Assembly (NCBI GenBank): GCA_030525945.1
Contig: JAUNDT010000006.1
Coordinates: 46,630 to 110,629 of the forward strand
Reading direction: 5' to 3'
Source: Coriobacteriaceae bacterium
GTDB taxonomy: Bacteria > Actinomycetota > Coriobacteriia > Coriobacteriales > Coriobacteriaceae
Length of the DNA stretch: 64,000 nt
Position 1 is the stretch's first letter; each line of letters starts with the position of its first letter. Shown piece by piece: positions 7,662-16,724 of this stretch. The position numbers were made by a program, and so were the translations under genes. The notes beneath the pieces are model-generated. The model was not told the DNA's origin. It made no database searches and worked only from the letters and a program-made list of their open reading frames with translations.

Positions 7662-8174
7662 TCACGATGGCGATACGCGAACAGCACTTCCAGGCGAGAT
7701 GAGGGCATTTGCGCACGTAGCGCCCGCTCGAATCACAGGTGGCACGACGCTGCGGATAGACGGGCTCGCTACTCGCGACCCCAAACCGACCTCTCGCGTA
7801 TGCCCACATCGAACATCCAACGCCGGACGCTCGAGCGCCATAAAGGCCTCCCTGCAGGCAACAACACGGTGCGGGACAACCGCCTCGTGCAAGGTAATCA
7901 CCCGACCTGCGCGATCGGCGAACGCAATGTCAAGCGGATATGACATGCCGAACGTGTGGACGCTGCAGCACAGGGGAAACACAAGTACGTGCGCCGATCC
8001 CACCTCATCAGCTGGAGGCATAACAAGAAAACCCGTTAAGCGCTTCCAAAACGTATCCATCATCCGAACACTTCCGAACCATCCCAGCTCGGCGCAAGCG
8101 TGGCGGGCTGCCTCATCTGCCCGGGCGCAATCGCCGGCACCCGCGCTCCTGTCGAGCAGCACACCTCCCCTCAT
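7662..8174 (-). CDS. DUF192 domain protein at the end of the tad operon
   Basis: A 170-residue protein. From about residue 38 it matches the DUF192 pattern (WKRLTGFLV, then HVLVFPLCCSVHTFGM, LDIAFAD and HEAVVPHR). Bacterial DUF192 proteins are small beta-barrels of unknown biochemical role, often exported; no signal peptide is evident here. The start codon overlaps the stop of the preceding TadE-like gene (ATGA), so the two are translationally coupled and DUF192 belongs to the pilus operon. The last 40 or so residues are not conserved-looking and rich in Ser, Arg and Ala. No good terminator was found downstream; a 7-bp AT-rich inverted repeat lies at 7593-7609. Confidence 0.75.
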   Translation of the reverse strand: MRGGVLLDRSAGAGDCARADEAARHACAELGWFGSVRMMDTFWKRLTGFLVMPPADEVGSAHVLVFPLCCSVHTFGMSYPLDIAFADRAGRVITLHEAVVPHRVVACREAFMALERPALDVRCGHTREVGLGSRVASPSIRSVVPPVIRAGATCANALISPGSAVRVSPS

Positions 8175-8650
8175 ACGATCACCCCGGGTTTCCAGGGATC
8201 GACCGTTACGGGCCGCTCGTGCTTCAGCTCAAACGGCGCACCGAGGTCAACACCCGCGATGGAAAAACCCTGAGGCCACGGTTTGTAGGTGAACGAGCAT
8301 CGATATGTCCGCAATGCGCCCACCAAACTCAACATAGACTCCTCCCCTTCTCCGAACGATCCCTCTTCGCAGGTCACTTCAACTTCAACGCCATACCCCT
8401 CCATTGCCGCCGATAGTTGCCGTTCTATCTCCTCGCATCCCTGTGCCCCTGAGCTCTGCCCCTCCACGCCTGCAGGCGACACGCCATGCGCCAGGACAAC
8501 ATCAGGTGCGATGCGGTCGAAACGGGCCGTTGCCGCAAGGAACAGCATCAAGTTGAAGGTGATGAGTGCGAGAACAAGCAAAACGGGTACGACGATCGCC
8601 ATTTCGACCGTTGCTTGAGCCCGCTGCTCTCCCAACAACCCGCCCATCAT
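8171..8650 (-). CDS. TadE-like pseudopilin
   Basis: A 159-residue protein with the TadE signature: a short N-terminus, AQATVEMAIVVPVLLVLALI with the conserved Glu five residues into the hydrophobic helix, then a periplasm-type domain with two Cys (QGCEEIE, VTCEE). TadE-like pseudopilins are processed by a type IV prepilin peptidase and help assemble Flp pili at the membrane surface. The ATG overlaps the stop of the TadG-like gene by four bases, and the gene's own stop overlaps the start of the DUF192 gene. Confidence 0.8.
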   Translation of the reverse strand: MMGGLLGEQRAQATVEMAIVVPVLLVLALITFNLMLFLAATARFDRIAPDVVLAHGVSPAGVEGQSSGAQGCEEIERQLSAAMEGYGVEVEVTCEEGSFGEGEESMLSLVGALRTYRCSFTYKPWPQGFSIAGVDLGAPFELKHERPVTVDPWKPGVIV

Positions 8651-10761
8651 GGCGAGCCCTCCTTTCCCAGCGCCCCCACGATATCTCTCAGCCGAATCGT
8701 GAGGGGAATCGTTCCACCACCGGGCAACGGGATCTCAGCGATGGTGAATTCCATGGAGGCAATGTATTCACCCGCCTCATACCCAAGCGCCTGAAGCAGC
8801 GCGGCAGGGTCGGTCGCGCCCACGGGCAGGCTGCGCACAAGCGCCTGCACATCCCCGAGGGCGGGCACGTCTGAGCGGGCGATCACCTGGGAGCTATCGG
8901 TGAGCACCGGTTTTTTCTGCCGCATGTCGACCGGCTGGATATCAAGCGCCGAGACCGCCCCGCTTAATACGTCGCGCAGCCACGAGGCAACAGGCCCCAA
9001 GCCCCAACTCTCCAGGCCTGCCGTCAAGTCGGCGAACGCGCTGTCGAGGCCATCGGCAGCATCGCCATACCCAACCAGAAGCTTGCCCCATAGATCCATG
9101 ACCCCATCGATAAGCCCCACAGGGCCGTCCGCCCCCGCGCGCTCCTCAAGAGAGCTGAAGAAGGCGGAAAGCACGTTGTTCTCCCGCGTTGCCTCGTCGG
9201 GAGCGAGAACAGCCGCGGACACCGCCCCGCGCTCAGGGACAAGTGCCGCTTTCGCGAACTCCGAATCGATCTCCTCCGGCGTCTCCGAACCCGACGCGGC
9301 AACCACCGCAACGCAGCCATATCGTCCGGGCGGAGCAATTCGGGGGCGCTTGCCGCTGAGCGCCGACAATGCCTCCGCGAACGCATCGCCCGCCTTGCCG
9401 GCCTGCTCCTTTGCCTTCGCCTCGAGGTCGAGCTCCTGTTGCCGAGCTGCGACATACGAATCGAGCGCTTTGGTGAACGCGCGGAGATGGTACTCGAATC
9501 CGTTGTCAATCGACGTCGACGCCGCAGGCACCTTGCCCACATCCCCGATGCTGAAGCGGCATGTTTCGCATTCTCGCGCGCCTCCCGAATCGATTGCCGA
9601 GAGCGGCAGCAGAGGGCCCGATGGCCCCGTGGCGCCCGGGCACGAGGCGGAAAAGTGCAGCGTCAGGCCACCTGCCTCCGAGCTCGACGGCCAAGAGGCA
9701 TCGGTGTAGAGCGGCGTTGCGCGCATTTCCTCGGTGTTCTTGGGCAGCAGTTCAAGTGTTGAGGTGACCTTTCCCCCTTTCTCAGACACGCGCGCGTCTT
9801 TTAGCTCGCTCATTGCGAACTCGTAAAACGCGTGGCGAGCCGCCGCATCGGCACGGGCTTCAACACCCGACCCCTCGGGCGCGTCGTTGTCGTACCTCCA
9901 TTGGTAATACGCCCGTGCCCGATCGAGTGCCACGTTCGGCTCCCACGTAAGGCTCGAGGCGAAGTCCGGATTGAGGCTCTCCGGCAGGCCAGACAGCTTA
10001 CCCACGCGCTCCTGCATGTTGCGCCCATCGCTTCCGCAGTCGGCAAGCCATGCCTGCTCCTTGGCGCGGGCGGTCTCCTCAGATGCCCGCGCAAGATCGG
10101 CGGCCACCTCCTCGAGCTCGCCCGCAGCTCCCTCAAGACCGTCAACATCAATCTGATCCCCATCAATCGCCGGAAACTCCGAGGCCGAGGCCGCGGGAAC
10201 AGCAAGGGCCGTTCCCGTATATGCGCTCCTATCCGTCGATTGAGCGGCGCACGCACGCGTAGCATTTGCCGCCACCAAATAGGGCAATGACTTCTCGAGC
10301 GTATTGAGGCCACGGGAGGCAGACCGGGCAAAGGAATTGCGCATCTTGAGTATCTTGATGGCGCTGTCGATCGTCTTCGCGGACATCGCTTGCGCACCCG
10401 GGACCAGCGTTCCCACCAGCCCCACGCCCGCCATCGCAAACCCCGTCAAACCCAGGCTCAAGACGCTCGCATCCACCACGGTCGCCGCCGTGTGATAGGA
10501 GGAGACCACGTTTGCCCCCGCCATTGCAGAAGCGTCCGCACTCACCTGCACGTCGCTCGCGCGTCCTGCCGACCACACCGCAATCGCCGCCGAAAACAGC
10601 AGGGCAAGAACCATGAGCATCGCCGTCGCTGCCGCTACGGTGGTGTATGCCCCGTCTTCTATGAAAAGGTCTATGCCAGCGCGGAACGCAGCGCCCGAAC
10701 GACCACTCCGCTGCCGGTGCCCGCACCGCATGCGATCACCACGCCTCAACCCAGGATACAT
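8647..10761 (-). CDS. TadG-like pilus assembly protein, large
   Basis: A 704-residue protein with a basic cytoplasmic N-terminus (about 45 residues), one hydrophobic segment (TVAAATAMLMVLALLFSAAI) and then ASDVQVSADASAMAGANVV, the pattern seen just after the membrane helix of TadG/TadE-related proteins. The remainder is extracytoplasmic, with Ala/Glu-rich helical stretches (EELEEVAADLARASEETARA) and a few Cys (CETC). The ATG at 10761 is favoured because GGAGGG lies 5 bases upstream; this overlaps the end of the preceding TadE-like gene by 26 bases. An alternative ATG at 10731 would avoid the overlap. The exact role in this pilus is unknown. Confidence 0.7.
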   Translation of the reverse strand: MYPGLRRGDRMRCGHRQRSGRSGAAFRAGIDLFIEDGAYTTVAAATAMLMVLALLFSAAIAVWSAGRASDVQVSADASAMAGANVVSSYHTAATVVDASVLSLGLTGFAMAGVGLVGTLVPGAQAMSAKTIDSAIKILKMRNSFARSASRGLNTLEKSLPYLVAANATRACAAQSTDRSAYTGTALAVPAASASEFPAIDGDQIDVDGLEGAAGELEEVAADLARASEETARAKEQAWLADCGSDGRNMQERVGKLSGLPESLNPDFASSLTWEPNVALDRARAYYQWRYDNDAPEGSGVEARADAAARHAFYEFAMSELKDARVSEKGGKVTSTLELLPKNTEEMRATPLYTDASWPSSSEAGGLTLHFSASCPGATGPSGPLLPLSAIDSGGARECETCRFSIGDVGKVPAASTSIDNGFEYHLRAFTKALDSYVAARQQELDLEAKAKEQAGKAGDAFAEALSALSGKRPRIAPPGRYGCVAVVAASGSETPEEIDSEFAKAALVPERGAVSAAVLAPDEATRENNVLSAFFSSLEERAGADGPVGLIDGVMDLWGKLLVGYGDAADGLDSAFADLTAGLESWGLGPVASWLRDVLSGAVSALDIQPVDMRQKKPVLTDSSQVIARSDVPALGDVQALVRSLPVGATDPAALLQALGYEAGEYIASMEFTIAEIPLPGGGTIPLTIRLRDIVGALGKEGSP

Positions 10762-11206
10762 AGTCGCCCTCCAACCACGTCGGCCTCCCCTCATACGACG
10801 CCTCAACGCTCATGCGCACGTCCCCTCGCGCATTCACATCTCCAAAGCTCTTTGCGAACGCCCCCAGCACCGGCAAAGGCCGCACGTACCCCTCAATCGA
10901 CACACTCACAGCGCCACCCGTGTCAGTGGCCCGCGAGAAAGAGATGTCCCATGACTGCGAACCTCCCGCATGGAAGATCGAGACATCCGGCACGGCGGCA
11001 AGGCGCCTGAGGGCGAAGGCGCGGTATGCATCCTCGCCCTCAGAGGAGGCCGTCACCATGAGGCGCGCCGTCTCGGCAGCCGTCGATTCCATAACCGCCC
11101 TGGTGTAGAGCAAGCACACCGGCTGCAGCGCCAAGAGCAGCAAGAGCAGGAACGTCGGCAGCAGAAACGCCGCCTCGACCGTCGCCTGCGCGGAGCAATC
11201 CCGCAC
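10736..11206 (-). CDS. TadE-like pseudopilin
   Basis: A 156-residue protein beginning close to a class III-type pseudopilin segment: SAQATVEAAFLLPTFLLLLL, with Glu at position +5 of the hydrophobic helix. The rest is a single extracytoplasmic domain ending SWVEAW. The start is uncertain. The GTG at 11206 lies one base after the stop of the preceding gene (TGAGGTG) and was chosen for that coupling; the long open frame upstream of it overlaps the preceding gene. It probably forms a minor pilin pair with the TadE-like protein at 8171-8650. Confidence 0.72.
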   Translation of the reverse strand: MRDCSAQATVEAAFLLPTFLLLLLLALQPVCLLYTRAVMESTAAETARLMVTASSEGEDAYRAFALRRLAAVPDVSIFHAGGSQSWDISFSRATDTGGAVSVSIEGYVRPLPVLGAFAKSFGDVNARGDVRMSVEASYEGRPTWLEGDYVSWVEAW

Positions 11207-11207
11207 C

Positions 11208-11534
11208 TCAGTACAAAGCGATGTCCACCGCCCCCTCGGCATCGAGCGCGTGAGACGCGGCCTGCTGGACCAAGTGCGCGAACGAGCCGTCTGACGACGC
11301 CCGCCACACCGCGGCAAACCCAATGACCATCGCCATGAACGCCACCAGGACCAGGGCGTACTCCAACGTCGCCTGGGCGCTATCCTCCTTAAACGACGCG
11401 TGCTTCCCGCGTGCATTCCCGCCCGGCCGCCTCGCTCGCCCGTCCAAAGACAACCTGCGCAAACCAGATAAAAAGGCAGCACGCCATTCTTTCCACGGTG
11501 CGCTCGTCGCGGATTCCGTTGCCTCACCAAGCAC
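11208..11534 (-). CDS. Small TadE-like / pilin-like protein
   Basis: A 108-residue protein with a basic N-terminal half and the pseudopilin-type segment SAQATLEYALVLVAFMAMVI, followed by about 35 residues. The conserved Glu and the aromatic residue after it fit prepilin peptidase substrates. The GTG at 11534 was chosen because GGGAGGAGG lies 5 bases upstream, which is the best ribosome-binding site in the locus. The long N-terminal leader before the processing site is unusual. It lies between a membrane protein gene and the second TadE-like gene. Confidence 0.68.
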   Translation of the reverse strand: MLGEATESATSAPWKEWRAAFLSGLRRLSLDGRARRPGGNARGKHASFKEDSAQATLEYALVLVAFMAMVIGFAAVWRASSDGSFAHLVQQAASHALDAEGAVDIALY

Positions 11535-11553
11535 GCCTACCTCCTCCCGTCTT

Positions 11554-12147
11554 TCAAAACTCGCTTTCGGCCCACATGCGCACCACCCGAACGGCGCTTC
11601 GATCACCTTCCCTCGCGCTCGTGATGACCAAATCGCACCAGTCAGGCGTTCCCTGCACCAGCGCGCACCACACGTCGCCCGCCAAATCCACGTACCCGCT
11701 CATGACAAGCGATGCCCCGCCCGCCGCAACGTACCGGTCGAGCGCACCCTTGGCAGCAGCGGGCAACGACGCATCCGTTTCCCACTCGACCGCCCATGTG
11801 CTGCTCGAACCTTTTTTCGCAGCGTTCAAATCAGACAGAAACGCTTTCGGCGAGCTTGCATGCGGACTTTGGGACATAAGGCCACGCAGGGCATCGAGGG
11901 CGGACCCGTCCTCCCAGGCACCTTGCCCGCCAGCATCGCTCAGTGCGCGCTCGCCGTCGTGGCCAGCAGCATCTTCCGCGCTCGGGACATGAACCGAAGG
12001 AGCACGCCGGGGAGCCAGCACCGCCACAAGCGCAACCGTGGCGCATACGAGGGGAATGGCATACACCAGCCAACCGCCACGTGCCGCACTCTCCTGAACG
12101 CGAGTTCGCGCTACAGGCTGTTGATACCGCTTGAAATCGAATCCCAC
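11554..12147 (-). CDS. Hypothetical tad-locus membrane protein
   Basis: About 197 residues with one membrane segment (GGWLVYAIPLVCATVALVAVLA) near residue 35 and an extracytoplasmic domain of about 150 residues ending VRVVRMWAESEF. No family is recognised. The open frame continues upstream through flp, so the start is unclear. The GTG at 12147, 36 bases inside flp in another frame, has AAGGTGAG about 6 bases before it and was chosen. The next candidate, a GTG near 12066, would start inside the membrane segment. Its place directly after flp suggests a pilus assembly accessory protein. Confidence 0.55.
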   Translation of the reverse strand: MGFDFKRYQQPVARTRVQESAARGGWLVYAIPLVCATVALVAVLAPRRAPSVHVPSAEDAAGHDGERALSDAGGQGAWEDGSALDALRGLMSQSPHASSPKAFLSDLNAAKKGSSSTWAVEWETDASLPAAAKGALDRYVAAGGASLVMSGYVDLAGDVWCALVQGTPDWCDLVITSAREGDRSAVRVVRMWAESEF

Positions 12148-12356
12148 AGCTCGCTCACCTTGTCCCTGAACGCGATGATGGCAACAATTGCGATCACAAC
12201 GAGAACGCCGACCAAAATGGCGTACTCGGTCGTTCCTTGCGCGCGCTCCTCCTTTGCCATGCGCGCAAGCTCGGCTCTCGCCCGAAGCCCCAGCTCGCAC
12301 GCTCGCTCACGCGCGTCCTCGTAGGCCTTGCTCAGATAAACGCTCAACGCGGTCAT
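12111..12356 (-). CDS. flp: Flp family type IVb pilin
   Basis: An 81-residue prepilin. A 40-residue charged leader precedes the class III processing region (RAQGTTEYAILVGVLVVIAI), where cleavage is expected after the Gly and before TTEYA; the Glu at +3 and Tyr at +4 fit Flp pilins. The hydrophobic helix is followed by a short tail (KVSELWDSISSGINSL). The Flp subunit polymerises into tad pili used for surface adhesion. AAGGAGG lies 4 bases before the ATG, the strongest site nearby, consistent with high expression. The leader is longer than in most Flp pilins. It sits between tadC and the membrane protein gene. Confidence 0.88.
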   Translation of the reverse strand: MTALSVYLSKAYEDARERACELGLRARAELARMAKEERAQGTTEYAILVGVLVVIAIVAIIAFRDKVSELWDSISSGINSL

Positions 12357-12365
12357 ACCGCCTCC

Positions 12366-13040
12366 TTACAACATCCCGCCAGCAGCAAGCAGCGGGCCCA
12401 ATATGGATAACAACAGCGCGGGAAGAATCAACGTGCCCGTAGGGATAAGCAGCTTGACGGGTGCACGCTCAATCAGACGCTCCACCTCGGCCCGGTGCGC
12501 CGCGCGGATCTCGCGGCTCTGGCCGTCAAGCGTCTCGGCGAGAGGCGCTCCCAGCTCAAGGGCCTGCCCCACCGCAACCGCAAATGACTCCAGCGCTCGA
12601 ACTCCCATGTCGTCGGCAACGGCGAGCAACTCGCGTTCGCGCGTTGAAACCCCCGTTTGCCACATCAACTGAGCGCGCTTGAGCCGCAATGCCAACGGAC
12701 CGTCGTCGCCATCGCAATACATCCCCAAGGCAGCGTCGAATGACAATCCCGCCGAAAGCCCCAGGCGAACGATGTCGATCATCTCGGACACCGTTCCCAA
12801 GCTCACACTCGGCGAGGCTCGAGCGCCGGAGCCAAGTAGCGCACCCATGCGCTCGCCCACGTGCATGAGCGCCCGCATAAGTAGCCTGCATTCCGCGCAC
12901 ACGGCACGTGCGGCGGCGAGCAGCGCTCGGTCCCGCTCCTTTTGATCCCATCCCAAAAAGATCCAACTTGCCGCGCACACCAGGATTGAGATCAGCAAAG
13001 CTTCGAGCTCGACTGCACCCGTAAGAGTCGCGCCGCGCAT
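12366..13040 (-). CDS. tadC: TadC-like type II secretion F-domain membrane protein
   Basis: A 224-residue inner-membrane platform protein. It has an N-terminal membrane segment (ELEALLISILVCAASWIFLG), a cytoplasmic T2SSF helical domain (IVRLGLSAGLSFDAALGMY and on to HRAEVERLIERAPVK) and a C-terminal membrane pair (LLIPTGTLILPALLLSILGPLL). TadC partners TadB under the TadA ATPase. The ATG at 13040 overlaps the tadB stop (ATGA). The open frame extends 41 codons upstream into tadB in another frame and is not used. It ends 9 bases before the flp start. Confidence 0.85.
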   Translation of the reverse strand: MRGATLTGAVELEALLISILVCAASWIFLGWDQKERDRALLAAARAVCAECRLLMRALMHVGERMGALLGSGARASPSVSLGTVSEMIDIVRLGLSAGLSFDAALGMYCDGDDGPLALRLKRAQLMWQTGVSTRERELLAVADDMGVRALESFAVAVGQALELGAPLAETLDGQSREIRAAHRAEVERLIERAPVKLLIPTGTLILPALLLSILGPLLAAGGML

Positions 13041-13810
13041 CACAGACCCACTTTCATAATCGAACGGATAATCGCCCACGCAACCGCATTGAGCAGCAAA
13101 GCGCCTACCACCGAAAGCAAGCCTGGCATCGTGGCAACACCGGCTCGAAAATCCTCGGAGCACAGCGTCAGGAACCCGACCATAATCAGGGGCATCCCCG
13201 CGACGAGCCGAGCCGACATACGCACCTGCGCGGTTTTGACATCCAGGCGCCGTGCAAGCTCAATGCGGTCCCCCACCAGGCCCGCCGCCTCGGACAGCAA
13301 GCCCGCGAGCGGCGCCCCCGTTCGCTGGGAGACTTTAAGCGCCAGCGTGACCAGCCCCAAACCCGGGGCCCGCAACCGCGCCGTAAGCTCATCGAGGGCC
13401 TCATGCGCAGACACGCCGCACGACATCAGCGCCGATGCACGCAAAAACTCACCTCGAACGGGCTCAGGAGCATGTCCGCCCACGTATCGCATTGCCTGCG
13501 GAAGCGACAGTCCCGAGGCGAGCGAGAGGGCCAACGCCCCAAACGCCTCGGGCATCTGGGCCTCAACGCGCGAGCGCTCTGCACGTTTGCGCGGGGTGAG
13601 AATGCCGCGCGCCTCCAGCTGTGCCTCCGCACGCTCGAAGCCTGCCGCCACCCAGCACACAAGCCGCTCCGCCTCCAAACGCAAACGGCGCGCATCCCAC
13701 GGGGCAACGCCAGGTGCCCCGTCAGGCGACCCCAGGCGGCCCGCACCGAGCAGCAACGCCGATGACCCGCCCGCCAACATCCCGACTACGCAGGGCACGA
13801 CGACCTCCAT
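13040..13810 (-). CDS. tadB: TadB-like type II secretion F-domain membrane protein
   Basis: A 256-residue protein with an N-terminal membrane segment (VVVPCVVGMLAGGSSALLLG), a cytoplasmic T2SSF domain (MPEAFGALALSLASGLSLPQAMRYV through AHEALDELTARL) and two C-terminal membrane segments. With TadC it forms the membrane platform of the Flp pilus machine. GGAGG precedes the ATG at 13810 by about 7 bases, and the gene begins 25 bases inside tadA in another frame. Its stop overlaps the tadC start. Confidence 0.85.
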   Translation of the reverse strand: MEVVVPCVVGMLAGGSSALLLGAGRLGSPDGAPGVAPWDARRLRLEAERLVCWVAAGFERAEAQLEARGILTPRKRAERSRVEAQMPEAFGALALSLASGLSLPQAMRYVGGHAPEPVRGEFLRASALMSCGVSAHEALDELTARLRAPGLGLVTLALKVSQRTGAPLAGLLSEAAGLVGDRIELARRLDVKTAQVRMSARLVAGMPLIMVGFLTLCSEDFRAGVATMPGLLSVVGALLLNAVAWAIIRSIMKVGL

Positions 13811-15129
13811 CTCTGTACCTCCTCTCGATCCAATGCACCGGAATGCACCGCCCGCTCAATGAACGCAGGTTCGCGCACGAGCGTCCACGAGTGCTCCGCC
13901 TCATCGAAGGACACGTATTCCTGCAGCTCAACCCCGCCTCCCGACGCGCGCGACACACCTGTGTACGACGACACGTACCTGCTTCCCGAAGCGGTTCTCA
14001 TAGACATCACCACGCCATCGAGCGCCATGGCGATCTGCTCCTCAATCAACTCGCTCGACAAATCAACGCCGTACCGGGCCAGCAGCGTCAGGCGCACAAT
14101 GGCCTCGGGCGCGCTGCCGGCATGGAGCGTGGTGAGCGAGCCGTCGTGCCCGGTATTCATCGCCTCGAGCATGTCGATCGCCTCACGGTTGCGCACCTCG
14201 CCCACCACGATTCGGTCTGGCCTCATACGCAGCGCATTCACCAGCAAGTCATGGATGGATACCTCGCCTTCTCCCTCAATCGATGCATCGCGCGCCTCGA
14301 GGCGCACCACATGCGGGTGGCTGGAGAACTTGAGCTCCGCGGAATCCTCGATGGTGACGATGCGCTCCTCCTGCGGAATCTCACACGAAAGCGCGTTGAG
14401 CAGGGTCGTTTTCCCCGATCCCGTGCCCCCGGCAACCGCCAGGTCCTCCCTCAGGCGCACGGCAAACGACAGCAGCTGGGCATACCAATCTGGAAGCGAA
14501 CCCAAGGACACCAAATGCTCGAGCGTGCTGATACGGTCGGAGAACTTGCGAATCGTCACCAACGGGCCGTCGATGGAAACGGGCGGGATCACCGCGTTCA
14601 CGCGAAAGCCGTTAGGTAGGCGCGCATTCACCATAGGGCTCCGCTCATCCACGCGCCTGCCCAAAGGCGAGATAATGCGGTCGATAAGGATGCGGATTTG
14701 CTCGTCGGTTTCAAAGAGCCTCCCCAGCGGACGAAGCATGCCATCGCGCTCGATAAACGTGCTGTCGCGCCCGTTGACCATGACTTCCGTTATGGAATCG
14801 TCCTCGAGCAGCGGTTGCAGCGGCCCTAACCCCACCACGTCATTCAGCACATCGCGTATCACCCGCTCGCGCTCCTGGTCTGCCAGGTCCACAGACCCGT
14901 TCGCGTTCAGCACGGCCTCGAGCGCGGGCCGCAGCTCGCGGCGCGCCCGGGCGCCATCGCCCATGCGCGCCATACGCGCCACTTCGTCAAAGCCCACGCG
15001 CTCCATCACAGCGCGCTTGGCATCCCCTCTTAGGGCACGCAGGCGCCCATCGGACAGCCACGCGTACACGCTCGAGTCGTCGTCATCCTCCTGGCTGGAA
15101 ACCTGCTCCACTCGTTCATACAAGCTCAT
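13786..15129 (-). CDS. tadA: TadA/CpaF family ATPase of the Flp pilus
   Basis: A 447-residue secretion ATPase of the VirB11/CpaF family. The N-terminal domain includes VMVNGRDSTFIERDG; the Walker A is GGTGSGKT at about 234-241, followed by an Asp box (ERIVTIEDSAELKF), LEAR, RPDRIVVGEVRN (Walker B region) and the His box (MNTGHDGSLTTLHAGS). It hydrolyses ATP at the cytoplasmic face to drive pilus assembly. The ATG at 15129 overlaps the tadZ stop (ATGA) and GAGGAGG lies a few bases upstream. All catalytic motifs are intact. Confidence 0.93.
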   Translation of the reverse strand: MSLYERVEQVSSQEDDDDSSVYAWLSDGRLRALRGDAKRAVMERVGFDEVARMARMGDGARARRELRPALEAVLNANGSVDLADQERERVIRDVLNDVVGLGPLQPLLEDDSITEVMVNGRDSTFIERDGMLRPLGRLFETDEQIRILIDRIISPLGRRVDERSPMVNARLPNGFRVNAVIPPVSIDGPLVTIRKFSDRISTLEHLVSLGSLPDWYAQLLSFAVRLREDLAVAGGTGSGKTTLLNALSCEIPQEERIVTIEDSAELKFSSHPHVVRLEARDASIEGEGEVSIHDLLVNALRMRPDRIVVGEVRNREAIDMLEAMNTGHDGSLTTLHAGSAPEAIVRLTLLARYGVDLSSELIEEQIAMALDGVVMSMRTASGSRYVSSYTGVSRASGGGVELQEYVSFDEAEHSWTLVREPAFIERAVHSGALDREEVQRWRSSCPA

Positions 15130-16724
15130 GAGCCCTCCTCCGATCCTCGATGCCAGGGCAAGCGGAACTTGGCACGCGACTCGTCCGGCGGCGGAGCAGC
15201 CTCCATGAGCCGTGCGTCAAAGCGGCAGCCCAGCTCTTCCAGCACCTTGGCGGTGCACGAGCGAACGCTGCTGGCAAATGCCCCGTCGCCCGCCATGAGC
15301 GCGTCCAGGTGCCCGAACGAAACCATGTTCTGTACGTCGCGCCCACCGTCCGATATGCGCAGCCGTGAGTGCAGGGATGCCCCCATCTCAAAGCGCATGG
15401 CCTCTTCCTCGCCGCAACCGGCGGCGCCGAATCGGTTGAACACGCTTGTCATCCGCGTTGCGGGAACTCCGAGCCGTGTGGCAAGGGCAACAGCGCGCGT
15501 TGCGGATTCCCCAGAGGTCTGTCCACCGCTTCCCACCACGAGGCATCGATCGCAAAGCGCGACCGCAACCGCGACCGCGTCTCCCCAAAACCCGGACGTA
15601 TCGGCAAAGATCACGTCGGCTGCCCCGCGCAGCAAACCGATGAGCTGTTCCACGGGCGCTCCGTAAAACTCCGCGCGCTCCGCGTGAGACAGCGGCCCCC
15701 ATAAGGTCAGCCCCGGGCCAACGCGCATGGCGGACCCCTCGACATTGCGTTCAACCAGCTCATCGCCCAGCTCATGACCAACCAGCCTCTCGAGCCCTTT
15801 CGGCGCATCGACGCCCAACAGGGACGGCAAGTCGCCGAACATCAAGTCAAGATCGAGCACGGCGGCGCGTAAGCCCGCACGGGCAGCCGCACTCGCCATT
15901 GATGCCACGAGCGTCGTTTTTCCAACGCCGCCACGGCCGGACACCACGGTAATCAAAGGGGCATGCGGCGCCGTGGCCGCCACCTGCTCAGCGTGCTCCC
16001 GAGCGGCGGCCATCGTGACCTCCAGGGAACGGGGCATCGAAGCGCTGGCCCCATGCAACGCCTCTCCCCCTGAGCCCTCACAGAACGCCGAGGAATCGGC
16101 CATACGCAACCCATCCCCCTGGCGACCTGAACAGCACGCCCGTCCGCTTCCGCCATCCAAATCGCTCCGCGCGTATCCCGCAGCGCCGATCCGGATCTCC
16201 CCCGTCTGCGACGGATCCGGGCAGACAGGAGGCGAAATCTCATCGTCTGGTTCATCAAGCGGAGTCCACAGCTCTTCAATCGGTGTGAGGTCATCGCAGC
16301 AAGGCGGAAGCGAATGGTCCACCGCACCGTCGCAAGCGTTTTCCCTATGTGCCTCACAAGCGGTGTCACGACCTTCATCGAGGCCGACGCGTTCGCACCC
16401 GCCCACTGCGATAACCTCGCTGGCTCCCGCCGCAAGCAGCCATTGCACGCACGACGGATTCGCACCCGTCACGCGCACAACGCAAGCGGCGAGCATTGCG
16501 GTGCACCCCAGCCTCCCGATTGCCTCGGCAGCAGCTCGAGCGCCCTCATCGCCCACAGCGTCCACCATCAGGCGCACATCGCCGCCGCCCAACAGCCCGG
16601 CAACGCCATCGAGCTCATCAAGCTCGGCCCGTACAACGGCCGCATGCTCACCGCGCATCGCGATTTGGCCGCGTGCCCACGCGTACGCGCCGTCATTGCA
16701 GCAAACCACCCAGCAACCACTCAT
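15126..16724 (-). CDS. tadZ: TadZ/CpaE-like MinD-superfamily protein
   Basis: A 532-residue protein. Residues 1-110 look like a degenerate receiver-like domain, residues 111-255 are a Cys/Pro/Asp-rich linker, and from about 258 there is a MinD/ParA-type ATPase domain: VVSGRGGVGKTT (deviant Walker A, 262-271), DLDLMFGDLPSLLG, and DVIFADTSGFWGD in the Walker B area. TadZ proteins localise the pilus machine at the cell pole. The linker is long and has an unusual number of Cys (CC twice). The ATG at 16724 overlaps the cpaB stop, and the gene overlaps tadA. Confidence 0.85.
   Translation of the reverse strand: MSGCWVVCCNDGAYAWARGQIAMRGEHAAVVRAELDELDGVAGLLGGGDVRLMVDAVGDEGARAAAEAIGRLGCTAMLAACVVRVTGANPSCVQWLLAAGASEVIAVGGCERVGLDEGRDTACEAHRENACDGAVDHSLPPCCDDLTPIEELWTPLDEPDDEISPPVCPDPSQTGEIRIGAAGYARSDLDGGSGRACCSGRQGDGLRMADSSAFCEGSGGEALHGASASMPRSLEVTMAAAREHAEQVAATAPHAPLITVVSGRGGVGKTTLVASMASAAARAGLRAAVLDLDLMFGDLPSLLGVDAPKGLERLVGHELGDELVERNVEGSAMRVGPGLTLWGPLSHAERAEFYGAPVEQLIGLLRGAADVIFADTSGFWGDAVAVAVALCDRCLVVGSGGQTSGESATRAVALATRLGVPATRMTSVFNRFGAAGCGEEEAMRFEMGASLHSRLRISDGGRDVQNMVSFGHLDALMAGDGAFASSVRSCTAKVLEELGCRFDARLMEAAPPPDESRAKFRLPWHRGSEEGS

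Noticed and set aside
13621..15208. Plus-strand genes opposite tadA
   Set aside because: Ser/Arg-rich translations without start sites; tadA on the minus strand has intact catalytic motifs.
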